This document shows, piece after piece, positions 34,196 to 41,978 of a stretch of DNA of 64,000 bases; positions within the stretch are counted from its first letter, which is position 1, and every line of letters starts with the position of its first letter. The position numbers and the translations under genes were made by a program. Source of the DNA: Streptomyces sp. NBC_00335 (GTDB lineage: Bacteria > Actinomycetota > Actinomycetes > Streptomycetales > Streptomycetaceae); NCBI RefSeq assembly GCF_036127095.1, contig NZ_CP108006.1, positions 1,178,001 through 1,242,000 on the forward strand, in the 5' to 3' direction. The notes beneath the pieces are model-generated. The model was not told the origin of the DNA and did no database searches. It saw only the letters and a list, made by a program, of their open reading frames with translations.

Positions 34196-34900
34196 ATGAC
34201 ACCGACAGCACCCGTGGACGCACGCCACCGCTACGAAGACCTGCGGGGCCTCATGGCCCTGATGACCGGGGCCGAGAAGCACGGTCCCGCCGCCACCTCC
34301 ACGCTCGACGCGCTGTGGGTGCTGTACGACCGGGTCCTACGGGTCGGGCCCGCCAGCGCCGGGGATCCGGGGCGGGACCGGTTCCTGCTGTCGAAGGGGC
34401 ACGGGCCGATGGCCTACTACGCCGTCCTCGCCGCCAAGGGGTTCTTCCCCGTCGACTGGCTCAGCGGGTTCGGCGCGTACGGCTCGCCCCTCGGGCACCA
34501 CCCGGACCGCACCTTGATCCCCGGCGTGGAGATCGGCAGCGGCTCCCTCGGGCACGGGCTGCCGCTGGCCGTCGGGAGCGCGCTCGGGCTGCGGGCCCAG
34601 GGGCTCTCCGACCCGGCCGTGTGGGTGCTGATCGGGGACGCCGAGCTGGACGAGGGAAGCAACCACGAGGCGATCGCGTACGCCGGTTCGGCCGGTCTGG
34701 AGCGGCTGCACACGATCGTGATCGACAACGACTCCGCGACCCACGGCTGGCGGGGCGGCATCGCCTCCCGTTTCGAGGCGGCCGGCTGGTCGGCGGTCAC
34801 CGTGGACGGCCGGGACCACGCGGCGCTGCACGCGGCCTACGCGACACCTCATCCGGGCCGGCCGCACGTCGTGGTCGCCCGGGTCGAGAAGAAGCAGTGA
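34196..34900 (+). CDS. Transketolase N-terminal subunit
   Basis: A 234-residue TPP-binding half of a split transketolase: FLLSKGHGPMAYYAVL, SLGHGLPLAVGSALGLR and the TPP diphosphate motif GDAELDEGSNHEAI with the distal VIDNDSA. The C-terminal half is the next gene; both are needed for activity. The pair may serve sugar-phosphate rearrangement in a specific pathway such as C7N sugar or antibiotic metabolism, since the housekeeping enzyme is a single chain. Confidence 0.9.
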   Translation: MTPTAPVDARHRYEDLRGLMALMTGAEKHGPAATSTLDALWVLYDRVLRVGPASAGDPGRDRFLLSKGHGPMAYYAVLAAKGFFPVDWLSGFGAYGSPLGHHPDRTLIPGVEIGSGSLGHGLPLAVGSALGLRAQGLSDPAVWVLIGDAELDEGSNHEAIAYAGSAGLERLHTIVIDNDSATHGWRGGIASRFEAAGWSAVTVDGRDHAALHAAYATPHPGRPHVVVARVEKKQ

Positions 34901-34954
34901 AGAAGCAGGAGCGGCAGCGGTGGAGACGGCATCAGAGAGATTCGAGGGGGAGAC

Positions 34955-35857
34955 ATGGACACCATGCGCGAACGGTTCATTTCGGTCACATCGCGTGCGC
35001 TCGATGAGGATCCCCGGCTGGCCCTCGTGCTGGCCGAGATCACCATGGACGGCTTCCGGCCCGCCCGGGACCGCCATCCCGACCGGGTGATCAACGTCGG
35101 GATCCGCGAGCAGCTGCTGGTCAGCGTGGGCGGCGGGCTGGCCCTCACCGGGCTGCGCCCGGTGGTGCACACCTTCGCCAGCTTCCTCGTGGAGCGGCCC
35201 TTCGAGCAGGTCAAGCTCGACTTCGGGCACCAGGGCACGGGCGGGGTGCTCGTCAGCGCGAGCGCGAGCTACGACTGGCCGGCCGGCGGGTTCACCCACA
35301 TGGCGCCGGGCGACGTGGCCCTGCTGGACACCCTGGACGGCTGGACCGTGCACGTACCCGGCCACCCGGACGAGGCCGAGGCGCTGCTGCGCCACGCCTA
35401 CGCCGCCGGGGACGACAAGGTCTACGTACGGCTCTCCGCGCAGTCGAACACGGCGGCCCGCCCCGTCACCGGCGGCCCGGAATTCCAGACCGTACGGGAG
35501 GGCCGCGCGGGCGTCGTCGTCGCCGTCGGGCCCCTGCTCGACAACGTCCTCGCCGCGACCGAGGACATGGAGGTGAGCGTGCTGTACGCGCCGACCGTAC
35601 GGCCCTTCGACGACGCGGCACTGCGCGCAGCCGTCGGGCACGGACCGGCCGACGTGGTGCTGGTCGAGCCGTACCTCGCCGGGACCTCCACGGCTGCCGC
35701 GAACCAGGCGCTCGAAGCGGTCCCGCACCGGGTGCTCGGCCTCGGCGTCGGCCGCGCCGAGCTGCGCCGCTACGGGACGATCGAGGAGCACACGGCGGCC
35801 CACGGACTGGATCCGGCCGCGCTGCGTGCGCGGATCGCCGCCTTCATGCCGCGGTGA
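34955..35857 (+). CDS. Transketolase C-terminal subunit
   Basis: 300 residues: pyrimidine-binding domain (VINVGIREQLLVSVGGGLAL, with the catalytic E of GIREQ near 49), then the transketolase C domain (VVVAVGPLLDNV). It pairs with the N-terminal subunit 54 bp upstream; GAGGGGG lies 7 bp before its ATG. The final 14 bp overlap the convergent YjbR-family gene. Confidence 0.9.
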   Translation: MDTMRERFISVTSRALDEDPRLALVLAEITMDGFRPARDRHPDRVINVGIREQLLVSVGGGLALTGLRPVVHTFASFLVERPFEQVKLDFGHQGTGGVLVSASASYDWPAGGFTHMAPGDVALLDTLDGWTVHVPGHPDEAEALLRHAYAAGDDKVYVRLSAQSNTAARPVTGGPEFQTVREGRAGVVVAVGPLLDNVLAATEDMEVSVLYAPTVRPFDDAALRAAVGHGPADVVLVEPYLAGTSTAAANQALEAVPHRVLGLGVGRAELRRYGTIEEHTAAHGLDPAALRARIAAFMPR

Positions 35858-36248
35858 CCGGCCCCTTCGGCCCGGGGCGGTCCAGTTCCGGATGGGCCGC
35901 CGCCAGGCGCTTGGGGGCCGCCTGGCGCCAGGAGTCGATCAGGATCGAGCGCAGCTCCGCCGCGTCCTCCACCGCCGCGAGCCGGACCCGGAGCCACGCG
36001 TAGTTGTCGTCGTGGCCGGGTCGTATGAAGAACTTCTCCGGCTCCGCCGCGATCAGCTCGGCGCGGTCCTCCTGGGGACACTTCACCCCGATCGAGGTGT
36101 CGTCGTCGGCCAGCGCCGCGAAGATCTTCCCGCTCTTCCCGTTCGCTCCGCCGCCCACCCTGAACGTGGGCATGCCCCAGGCCGGTTTCTCGCTGCTGTC
36201 CGGGAGCGACAGCGCGATCTTCCGGACGTCCTCCGCCGTCGTGGCCAT
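35844..36248 (-). CDS. MmcQ/YjbR family protein
   Basis: A 134-residue small protein of the MmcQ/YjbR (CyaY-like fold) family: DVRKIALSLPDSSEKPAWGM, TSIGVKCPQEDRAEL, FFIRPGHDDNYAWLRVRL and ELRSILIDSWRQAAPKRL. Function unknown; members bind DNA or act in stress responses. The ATG at 36248 has GGGGG close upstream. Overlaps the transketolase C gene tail to tail by 14 bp. Confidence 0.9.
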   Translation of the reverse strand: MATTAEDVRKIALSLPDSSEKPAWGMPTFRVGGGANGKSGKIFAALADDDTSIGVKCPQEDRAELIAAEPEKFFIRPGHDDNYAWLRVRLAAVEDAAELRSILIDSWRQAAPKRLAAAHPELDRPGPKGPVTAA

Positions 36249-36337
36249 CCCCCGACTCCTCTCCGGTCCGCCCCGGTCCGCTCCAGTCCGCTCTGGTGCC
36301 GTCCCTCGTCTTCGACCGTAGCCCGGGGCACTGACAT

Positions 36338-36889
36338 TCACCCGCGGGCCGCGAGGTCCTCCCGGTGGTGCACCAGCTCCACCAGCTCCGCCGCCAGCGC
36401 CTTGACCTTCGCGAGCCCCGCCAGGCCCCACCGCCTCGGCACCACGTCCACCGCGCACACCGTCCCGAGAACGATCCCGCGACGGTCGGTCAGCGGGGCG
36501 CCCGCGTAGGAGCGCACCCCGCTCTCGTCCACCACGGCGTTGCCCGCGAAGCGGGCGAAGTCCCGTACGTCCTCCAGCACCAGCGCGCGCCGCCGTACCA
36601 CCACGTGCGGGCAGTACCCGTGGTCCCGGGGGAGCGCCCGCGCCGGATAGCCGCTCGCCGGGGCTTCGGGCGCGTGGTGCAGGCCGGCGAAGAACTGCCG
36701 TTCCTCGCTGATGAAGTTGATACCGGCATAGGGCGCGTCGAGCTCGTCCGCGACCCGCCGCGCGAACGCGTCCAGCTCACCGTCCACCCGCTCCCCCAGC
36801 CCCAGTTCGCGCAGTCTCAGCACGCGCGCGGGCGCCTCCCGGTCCACCGGTGTGAGCAGCAGGTGTCCGGTCGATTCGTAGTAGGTCAT
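36338..36889 (-). CDS. GAF domain protein of the conservon
   Basis: A 183-residue single GAF domain: YAGINFISEERQFFAGL, YCPHVVVRRRALVLEDVRDF and GVRSYAGAPLTDRRGIVLGT. It takes the place that P450 genes occupy in some conservons and could bind a small ligand or redox signal. The start ATG 36889 has GGGGGAG upstream and overlaps the alternative-frame stop of cvnD (see the cvnD entry). It ends the five-gene cvn operon. Confidence 0.88.
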   Translation of the reverse strand: MTYYESTGHLLLTPVDREAPARVLRLRELGLGERVDGELDAFARRVADELDAPYAGINFISEERQFFAGLHHAPEAPASGYPARALPRDHGYCPHVVVRRRALVLEDVRDFARFAGNAVVDESGVRSYAGAPLTDRRGIVLGTVCAVDVVPRRWGLAGLAKVKALAAELVELVHHREDLAARG

Positions 36890-37508
36890 GGTGTCTCCCC
36901 CACATCGTCGGGTACGGCGTACGCGTCCGGTTCTTCGCATCGAGCAGGTGGTGGACCAGGGCTGCCAGCACCCCCGTCGCGGAGCTCGGCAGGCGTGCGT
37001 CGCAGCGCACGACGGGCACGTCCGGGCCGAGCCCCATGGCGTCCCGTACCTCGTCGGCGGTGTAGCCGTGCCCGCCGTCGAACTCGTTGACGCCGACGAT
37101 GAAGCCGATCCCCCGCCGCTCGAAGAAGTCCACGGCGGGGAAGCAGTCGGCGAGTCGGCGCGTGTCCGCGAGCACCACCGCCCCCAGCGCGCCGGCGCAC
37201 AGCTCCTCCCAGAGGAACCAGAAGCGCTGCTGGCCGGGGGTGCCGAAGAGGTAGAGCACGTGCCGCTCGTCCAGGGTGATCCGGCCGAAGTCCAGCGCCA
37301 CGGTCGTGGTCGTCTTCGCCTCGACCCCGTCCAGCGGGTCGGCGGCCTCGCTCAGCCCGCTCAGCAGCTCCTCCGTGCTCAGCGGCTCGATCTCGCTGAC
37401 CGCGCCCACGAAGGTGGTCTTGCCCGCCCCGAACCCGCCCGCGACCAGGATCTTCAAGGTCGCGGAGGATTCGCGGGCGGCCGGGTCAGAGCCGTTTGCG
37501 CAGGCCAT
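36777..37508 (-). CDS. cvnD: Ras-like GTP-binding protein of the conservon (CvnD)
   Basis: 243 residues with a small-GTPase fold: P-loop GGFGAGKTTFVGAVS (K30), switch region TTTVALDFGRI, LYLFGTPGQQRFWFLWEEL (the G3 DxxG region) and VGVNEFDGG (NxxD-like). CvnD interacts with the CvnB/CvnC pair under kinase-like CvnA control. The last 37 residues read into the GAF gene (113 bp overlap), while a different frame would end in EEPDAYAVPDDVGETP with ATGA coupling at 36886-36889, so the tail may be frameshifted. The start overlaps cvnC by 23 bp. Confidence 0.9.
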   Translation of the reverse strand: MACANGSDPAARESSATLKILVAGGFGAGKTTFVGAVSEIEPLSTEELLSGLSEAADPLDGVEAKTTTTVALDFGRITLDERHVLYLFGTPGQQRFWFLWEELCAGALGAVVLADTRRLADCFPAVDFFERRGIGFIVGVNEFDGGHGYTADEVRDAMGLGPDVPVVRCDARLPSSATGVLAALVHHLLDAKNRTRTPYPTMWGRHHDLLRIDRTPAAHTGGPGGARARAETARTGAGGAGGR

Positions 37509-37905
37509 CGAGCACCGCCAGGAGGAGGGACTGGTCGTCGTCGGCGAAGGAACCGCCGTTCGGGAAGCAGGGTGCCCGTACCGTCACGGCCCCGTGTTCC
37601 ATCAGGTCGCCGAGGACGACCTTGACCACCACCGCCGGCAGCCTCAGGTGTCCCGCCACCTCGGCGACGGTGACCGCGGCCGAGCCGGCGCACAGCCGGA
37701 GCGCGAGGGCGTGCTCGGCGCCGAGCGGCGCCCGCGGACGCACTCCGGTCGCCGTCACCAGTGACAGCAGGTCGAGGGCGACGGACGGTCGCGTCCGCCC
37801 GCCGCTCGCGGTGTACGGACGGATGATCCGGCCCGCCGAATCGTCCAGCCACGGTGCGTCGCGCGGTCCCCCCGGTGCCGTCGCCCCCCTCGCACGGGCC
37901 CTCAT
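37486..37905 (-). CDS. cvnC: DUF742 protein of the conservon (CvnC)
   Basis: 139 residues with the DUF742 block: GRIIRPYTASGGRTRP near the N-terminus and VAEVAGHLRLPAVVVKVVLGDLMEHGAV (a winged-helix-like core). It is an obligatory member of conservons and associates with CvnA and CvnD. The ATG at 37905 overlaps the cvnB stop (ATGA). Confidence 0.93.
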   Translation of the reverse strand: MRARARGATAPGGPRDAPWLDDSAGRIIRPYTASGGRTRPSVALDLLSLVTATGVRPRAPLGAEHALALRLCAGSAAVTVAEVAGHLRLPAVVVKVVLGDLMEHGAVTVRAPCFPNGGSFADDDQSLLLAVLDGLRKRL

Positions 37906-38333
37906 CGCTCCACGTCGGGGACGGGCCGCCTCGGCGGGGCCGCGAGGTACGGACGGACGCTCTTGACCAGCATGGCCATCTCGTAGCCGAGCACGCCCGC
38001 ATCGGCCTCCCGGTCGGCCAGTACGGCCAGGCAGGTGCCGGATCCGGCCGCCGAGACGAAGACGAGGGCGGTGTCGAGTTCGACCACCACCTGCCGTACC
38101 TCGGCGCCCTCCGCGAACCGGGATCCGGCGCTGCGGCCCAGCGCGTACAGCCCGGAGGCGAGGGCCGCCAGGTGGTCGGCACTGTCGGCGTCGAGCCCGT
38201 GCACGCAGGTGACGAGCCCGTCGGCGGTCAGCAGGACCGCGCTGCGCGTGTACGGCACCCGCTGGACCAGGCCGCTGAGCAGCCAGTCGAGGTCCGAGAG
38301 CCGACTGGTCGTGGTCGCCACTTCGCCGCCCAT
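37902..38333 (-). CDS. cvnB: Roadblock/LC7 domain protein of the conservon (CvnB)
   Basis: 143 residues, a roadblock/LC7 fold: LDWLLSGLVQRVPYTRSAVL at the start, TCVHGLDADSADHLAALASG and LVFVSAAGSGTCLAVLADRE. CvnB-type proteins act as GTPase partners of CvnD. The ATG at 38333 has a GGAG-like site (AAGGAGCGCACCCCC) just upstream. Coupled to cvnC by an ATGA overlap. Confidence 0.93.
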   Translation of the reverse strand: MGGEVATTTSRLSDLDWLLSGLVQRVPYTRSAVLLTADGLVTCVHGLDADSADHLAALASGLYALGRSAGSRFAEGAEVRQVVVELDTALVFVSAAGSGTCLAVLADREADAGVLGYEMAMLVKSVRPYLAAPPRRPVPDVER

Positions 38334-38371
38334 GGGGGTGCGCTCCTTCGCTGTCGGGTGAGAGGCCGGGG

Positions 38372-40201
38372 TCACGTCTGGTGCTCCGACTGGGCGAGGC
38401 CGAAGCCCCGTTGGAAGGCGGCCATCAGGCCGGGGTCGTGCACGGGCCGTTCCGCGCCCTCGGCGCCGTTCGGCCGGGGTACGGGGGCCTCGCGCAGCTG
38501 GGGCACGAGATGTTCCTGGGCCCGCCGGCGGGGCAGCGGCGGCCGTTCCGCGCCGTCCCGGGCGGCGGGTACGGGCAGTGGTGGCGCGAGCGGCGCCACC
38601 ACGGTCTCCGGCGGCGCCGTGACCGTGGGCGCGGCAACCGCGGACGCCCCGGCCCTGGTTGCCTCGACCGTGGGCGCCATCACCGTGCCCGCCGCCATCA
38701 CCGCCGCTTGCGCGACCGCCGGTTCGGCAGCGCGAGGCTCCGCACCGCGGTGCTCGGCACCGGCAGCTCCCGCACGCACCGGTGCCGCGCCCGCACGCCG
38801 CGTACGAGGCGCCCTGCCCGGTGCGCCGGCGTCCCAGCCCGGCACCACCGGCGGGGCGCCGGAGGGCTCCGGCGCGGGCGGGGGAACTCGTACGGGCTCC
38901 GGCGCGGGTACCCGTACCGGCTCCAGCCGTGGCGCGCCCGTCCCCTCGCCGGTCCCCCAGGAGGTGGCCCGGGAGCCGCCCAGGGCGTCGGCGGCGCTGG
39001 GCGCCTCGGCCCCCAGCAGCTCCCGGGGCAGGACCAGTACGGCGAGCACGCCACCGTAGATGTTGGACTTGAGCTCGACGGCGATCCCGTGCCTGCGGGC
39101 GAGCGCCGAGACCACGAACAGGCCGATCCGCCCGTCGGCCAGCAGCTGCCGGACGCTGATCTGGTCGGGGTCTCCGAGCAGGGCGTTCATCCGGTGCGCT
39201 TCCTCGGGCGGCATGCCGAGGCCCCGGTCCTCCACCTCGACCGCGATCCCGGCCGTGACCCGCTCCGCCCGCACCACGACATCGGTGTCGGGGGCGGAGA
39301 ACACGGTGGCGTTCTCGACGAGTTCGGCCAGCAGGTGCACGACGTCGGCGACGGCGTGGCCGCGTACGGAACCGCCCGCGGGGGGCACGACCTTGACCCG
39401 GGTGTACTGCTCGACCTCCGCGACCGAGGAGCGCAGCACCTCGCTCAGGTCGACGGGCCGGGTCCACTGGCGGCGCGAGGCGGCTCCGCCGAGCACCGCG
39501 AGGTTCTCCGCGTGGCGCCGGATCCGGGTGGCGAGGTGGTCGACGTGGAAGAGCTCCTTGAGCAGGTCCGGGTCCTCGACCGTGTCCTCCAGGTCGTCCA
39601 GCAGCGAGATCTCGCGGTGCACGAGGGACTGGAGGCGGCGCGCGAGGTTGACGAAGACCTCGACCTTGCGGTCGCTGTCGGAGGGCGCGACGGGGCCGCC
39701 GAGGCGGACCAGGGTCGCGTGGGCCTGTTCGCGGGCGCCGCGCAGCTCCTGCGAGAGCAGCCAGAACTCGTCGATCCCCGCCGTCTCCGCACCGAAGGAC
39801 GGCGCGGCCGGTCCGCCGCGCACCGGGCGGGCGGGCAGCTCGCCGCGCTCCAGCCGGTCGGCGGTGGTGTGCAGCTCCTGGCGGCCCCGGACGCTGGAGC
39901 GGCGCAGCGCCTCGCAGCGGTCGCGCACGGTCTTGGCCGCACGCTGGGCCCCGAGAAGGGCGGCCGCGAGCGCGCCCGCGAAGAGCAGGGCGCAGCCGCT
40001 GAGCACCGGCCACAGCCGGGGGTCGCGCGCGCCCGCGCCGCCGCCGAGCTGGAGCGCGAAGAGCACCGCGGCGGCGCCGCTGAGCCCGGCGGCGAGCGTG
40101 GGCAGCAGGGCGGCGCGGATCAGCTGGGGCCGTATCTGCCGACCGGGACCGGTGACGGCGTGTCTCGACGGGGAGTGGCGGGCGGCGCGGAGTCCGGACA
40201 T
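38372..40201 (-). CDS. cvnA: Nitrate/nitrite-sensor-like histidine kinase of the conservon (CvnA)
   Basis: 609 residues. Two transmembrane helices (about 28-52 and 66-88) are followed by a dimerisation region and an ATPase domain (AELVENATVFSAPDTDV, VEVEDRGLGMPPEE, DGRIGLFVVSALARRHGI). Conventional phospho-acceptor motifs are absent, as in other CvnA proteins. The C-terminal 230 residues are low-complexity Pro/Ala/Val-rich. It is the membrane sensor of the five-gene conservon 40201-36338. The operator-like palindrome at 40245-40265 lies 44 bp upstream. Confidence 0.92.
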   Translation of the reverse strand: MSGLRAARHSPSRHAVTGPGRQIRPQLIRAALLPTLAAGLSGAAAVLFALQLGGGAGARDPRLWPVLSGCALLFAGALAAALLGAQRAAKTVRDRCEALRRSSVRGRQELHTTADRLERGELPARPVRGGPAAPSFGAETAGIDEFWLLSQELRGAREQAHATLVRLGGPVAPSDSDRKVEVFVNLARRLQSLVHREISLLDDLEDTVEDPDLLKELFHVDHLATRIRRHAENLAVLGGAASRRQWTRPVDLSEVLRSSVAEVEQYTRVKVVPPAGGSVRGHAVADVVHLLAELVENATVFSAPDTDVVVRAERVTAGIAVEVEDRGLGMPPEEAHRMNALLGDPDQISVRQLLADGRIGLFVVSALARRHGIAVELKSNIYGGVLAVLVLPRELLGAEAPSAADALGGSRATSWGTGEGTGAPRLEPVRVPAPEPVRVPPPAPEPSGAPPVVPGWDAGAPGRAPRTRRAGAAPVRAGAAGAEHRGAEPRAAEPAVAQAAVMAAGTVMAPTVEATRAGASAVAAPTVTAPPETVVAPLAPPLPVPAARDGAERPPLPRRRAQEHLVPQLREAPVPRPNGAEGAERPVHDPGLMAAFQRGFGLAQSEHQT

Positions 40202-40790
40202 CGGCGTCCTCGGTAGGTGGGGCCCGGCCCCCGGGCTTCCCGGGATCCGGTGTTGATCACCGGATACCCACGCTAGACCGCACGATCGGCCCCAGGACGG
40301 CCAGTTGGGGAACTTCGCCCGGGTGCTTCCCGCTCCCGATGGAGCGCTCGTACGACAGCCCGAATGCGCCGGGAGCGCGCACTCCCCGGCGCCATGCGGG
40401 CACGCGCCGCCTCCTGGAGCCCCCGCCCGCACCTCGCCCCTCTCCCGCCCCACGACTGCGGCCCGACTACCGGGGAGTCACATGCTCGACCTCGGCACAT
40501 GCAACTTAAATTCAAGAATTACCTGGGTAGATGCAGCGCTATAGGACTGCTAGAGTCCGCATGCGCTGCTCACAATAGAGTGGCGATATGGCCGAGTCCG
40601 TACCCCTGGCCTGCCCCTGAGCGGCGTACATCCGCGAGGCAGGCAGCCGTTGTGATGCCGTGACAGCTCCGCACCGACGACTCCCGTGCCGCTCCGGCTC
40701 AGCCGATCGCCCACCCGCCATCGCCACCGCCGCGCCATCGCCCATCAGCCATCACCCATCAGCAGTCACCCACCACATGGGGAGATCCAC
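40202..40790. other. 589-bp region between the conservon and the secreted-protein pair
   Basis: It holds the cvnA promoter, with ATCCGGTG-ttgat-CACCGGAT (40245-40265, perfect 8-bp arms), and the promoter of the secreted gene. From about 40480 to 40600 the sequence is distinctly AT-rich (CAACTTAAATTCAAGAATTA, then GGACT-gctag-AGTCC at 40544-40558), unlike the flanking DNA. No credible gene; a candidate ribosome site GGGGAGAT precedes 40791. Confidence 0.55.
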
Positions 40791-41864
40791 ATGACCGCAG
40801 GACTTCTGCGCCGCTTCGCCGCGGGCAGGACGCTGCTCCTCGGCGCCGTACTGACCCTGGCCGTACCGGGAACCGCCCACGCCAACACCGTGAGCGTGAC
40901 CGTGAAGACCCCCGGGGCCACCAGCGGACCCGCCACCTCCAGCTCCGAGATATCCACCCACGCGGACTGTTCGAGCGGCCTGATCTCCGGCGGCGGGATC
41001 GACCAGGCCCTCGGCACCGGGGCGGTGAACGGCAACCACGTCAACGGCACCTCGCCCAGCTCCAACGGCACCAGCGAGTACCTCGGTTCCACCGGGGTCG
41101 TCGGAACCGACGTGACGCACTGGCTCGGCATCGGCGGAAGCGGGGGCCAGGTGAACGCCGGCTTCTCCAGCACCCCTTACGCGGTGTGCTTCACCAGCAA
41201 CCTGATCAACCACACCCAGGTCGTCATGACCAAGGTCGGCGCGCCCACCACCGGCTCGACGGTGGGGCTCGTCACGGCGACCTGCCCGGCCAACACCCGT
41301 CTGCTCGGCGGCGGAGCCCGCACCACCCCCGGCAACACCGGCTCCTTGAAGGCGATCGCGAGCTTCCCCACGTTCAACAACTCCGCCCACGGCTACGGCG
41401 CGAAGGCCGCGGCGGACGGGGAGACCAACCCCGACTCCTGGTCCGCCGTCGGGTGGGACAACAACAGCAACGCCGCCAACCAGACCTTCGCCTACGCGAT
41501 CTGCAGCGGGAGCGGCATCAACGTCAGCGGTGTCAACGTGAAGGTCCGCTTCAGCGAGGTGAGCGGCCCGACCACCGGCAGCACGGGCCTGAAGGCCACG
41601 GTCACCTGCGGTGGCGGGGACGGGAAGCTGGTCAGCGGGGGCGCCGCCATCAGCGGGGGCAACGTCACCACCACCAACTTCACCGGACCGGCCTCGGGCG
41701 GCGACCACCTCAACGGCAGCTACCCCAGCGACTCCAGCGCCAATCCCGTGAGTGACGGGGCCACCACGGCGGCGTCCTGGACGGCCTTCACCCACACCGG
41801 TGGATCGTCCTCACCGAACACCAAGACCGACGTGTGGGCGCTCTGTGCCGACGACGGCGTCTGA
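40791..41864 (+). CDS. Secreted triple-repeat protein of unknown function (first copy)
   Basis: 357 residues with a signal peptide: MTAGLLRRFAAGRTLLLGAV, cleavage near AHA at 28-30. The mature chain has three repeats of about 80-95 residues. Each begins near a Cys followed by L(I)SGGG or LLGGG (DCSSGLISGGG, TCPANTRLLGGG, TCGGGDGKLVSGG), has a central FP or YPS plus SW/HW segment, and ends with an A-x-C (YAVCF, YAICSG, WALCADD). One disulfide per repeat is likely. No domain is recognised. The next gene is a homologue, 114 bp downstream. Confidence 0.88.
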   Translation: MTAGLLRRFAAGRTLLLGAVLTLAVPGTAHANTVSVTVKTPGATSGPATSSSEISTHADCSSGLISGGGIDQALGTGAVNGNHVNGTSPSSNGTSEYLGSTGVVGTDVTHWLGIGGSGGQVNAGFSSTPYAVCFTSNLINHTQVVMTKVGAPTTGSTVGLVTATCPANTRLLGGGARTTPGNTGSLKAIASFPTFNNSAHGYGAKAAADGETNPDSWSAVGWDNNSNAANQTFAYAICSGSGINVSGVNVKVRFSEVSGPTTGSTGLKATVTCGGGDGKLVSGGAAISGGNVTTTNFTGPASGGDHLNGSYPSDSSANPVSDGATTAASWTAFTHTGGSSSPNTKTDVWALCADDGV

Positions 41865-41978
41865 GTCACCGGCAGCACCACCCGTGCCACCCGCTCCACC
41901 CGCACAACGCCGCATCCGAACGACGACCGCTCTCGTGCCACGTCCGCCGCGCGTTGACCCCAGAAAGACAGACAACCG

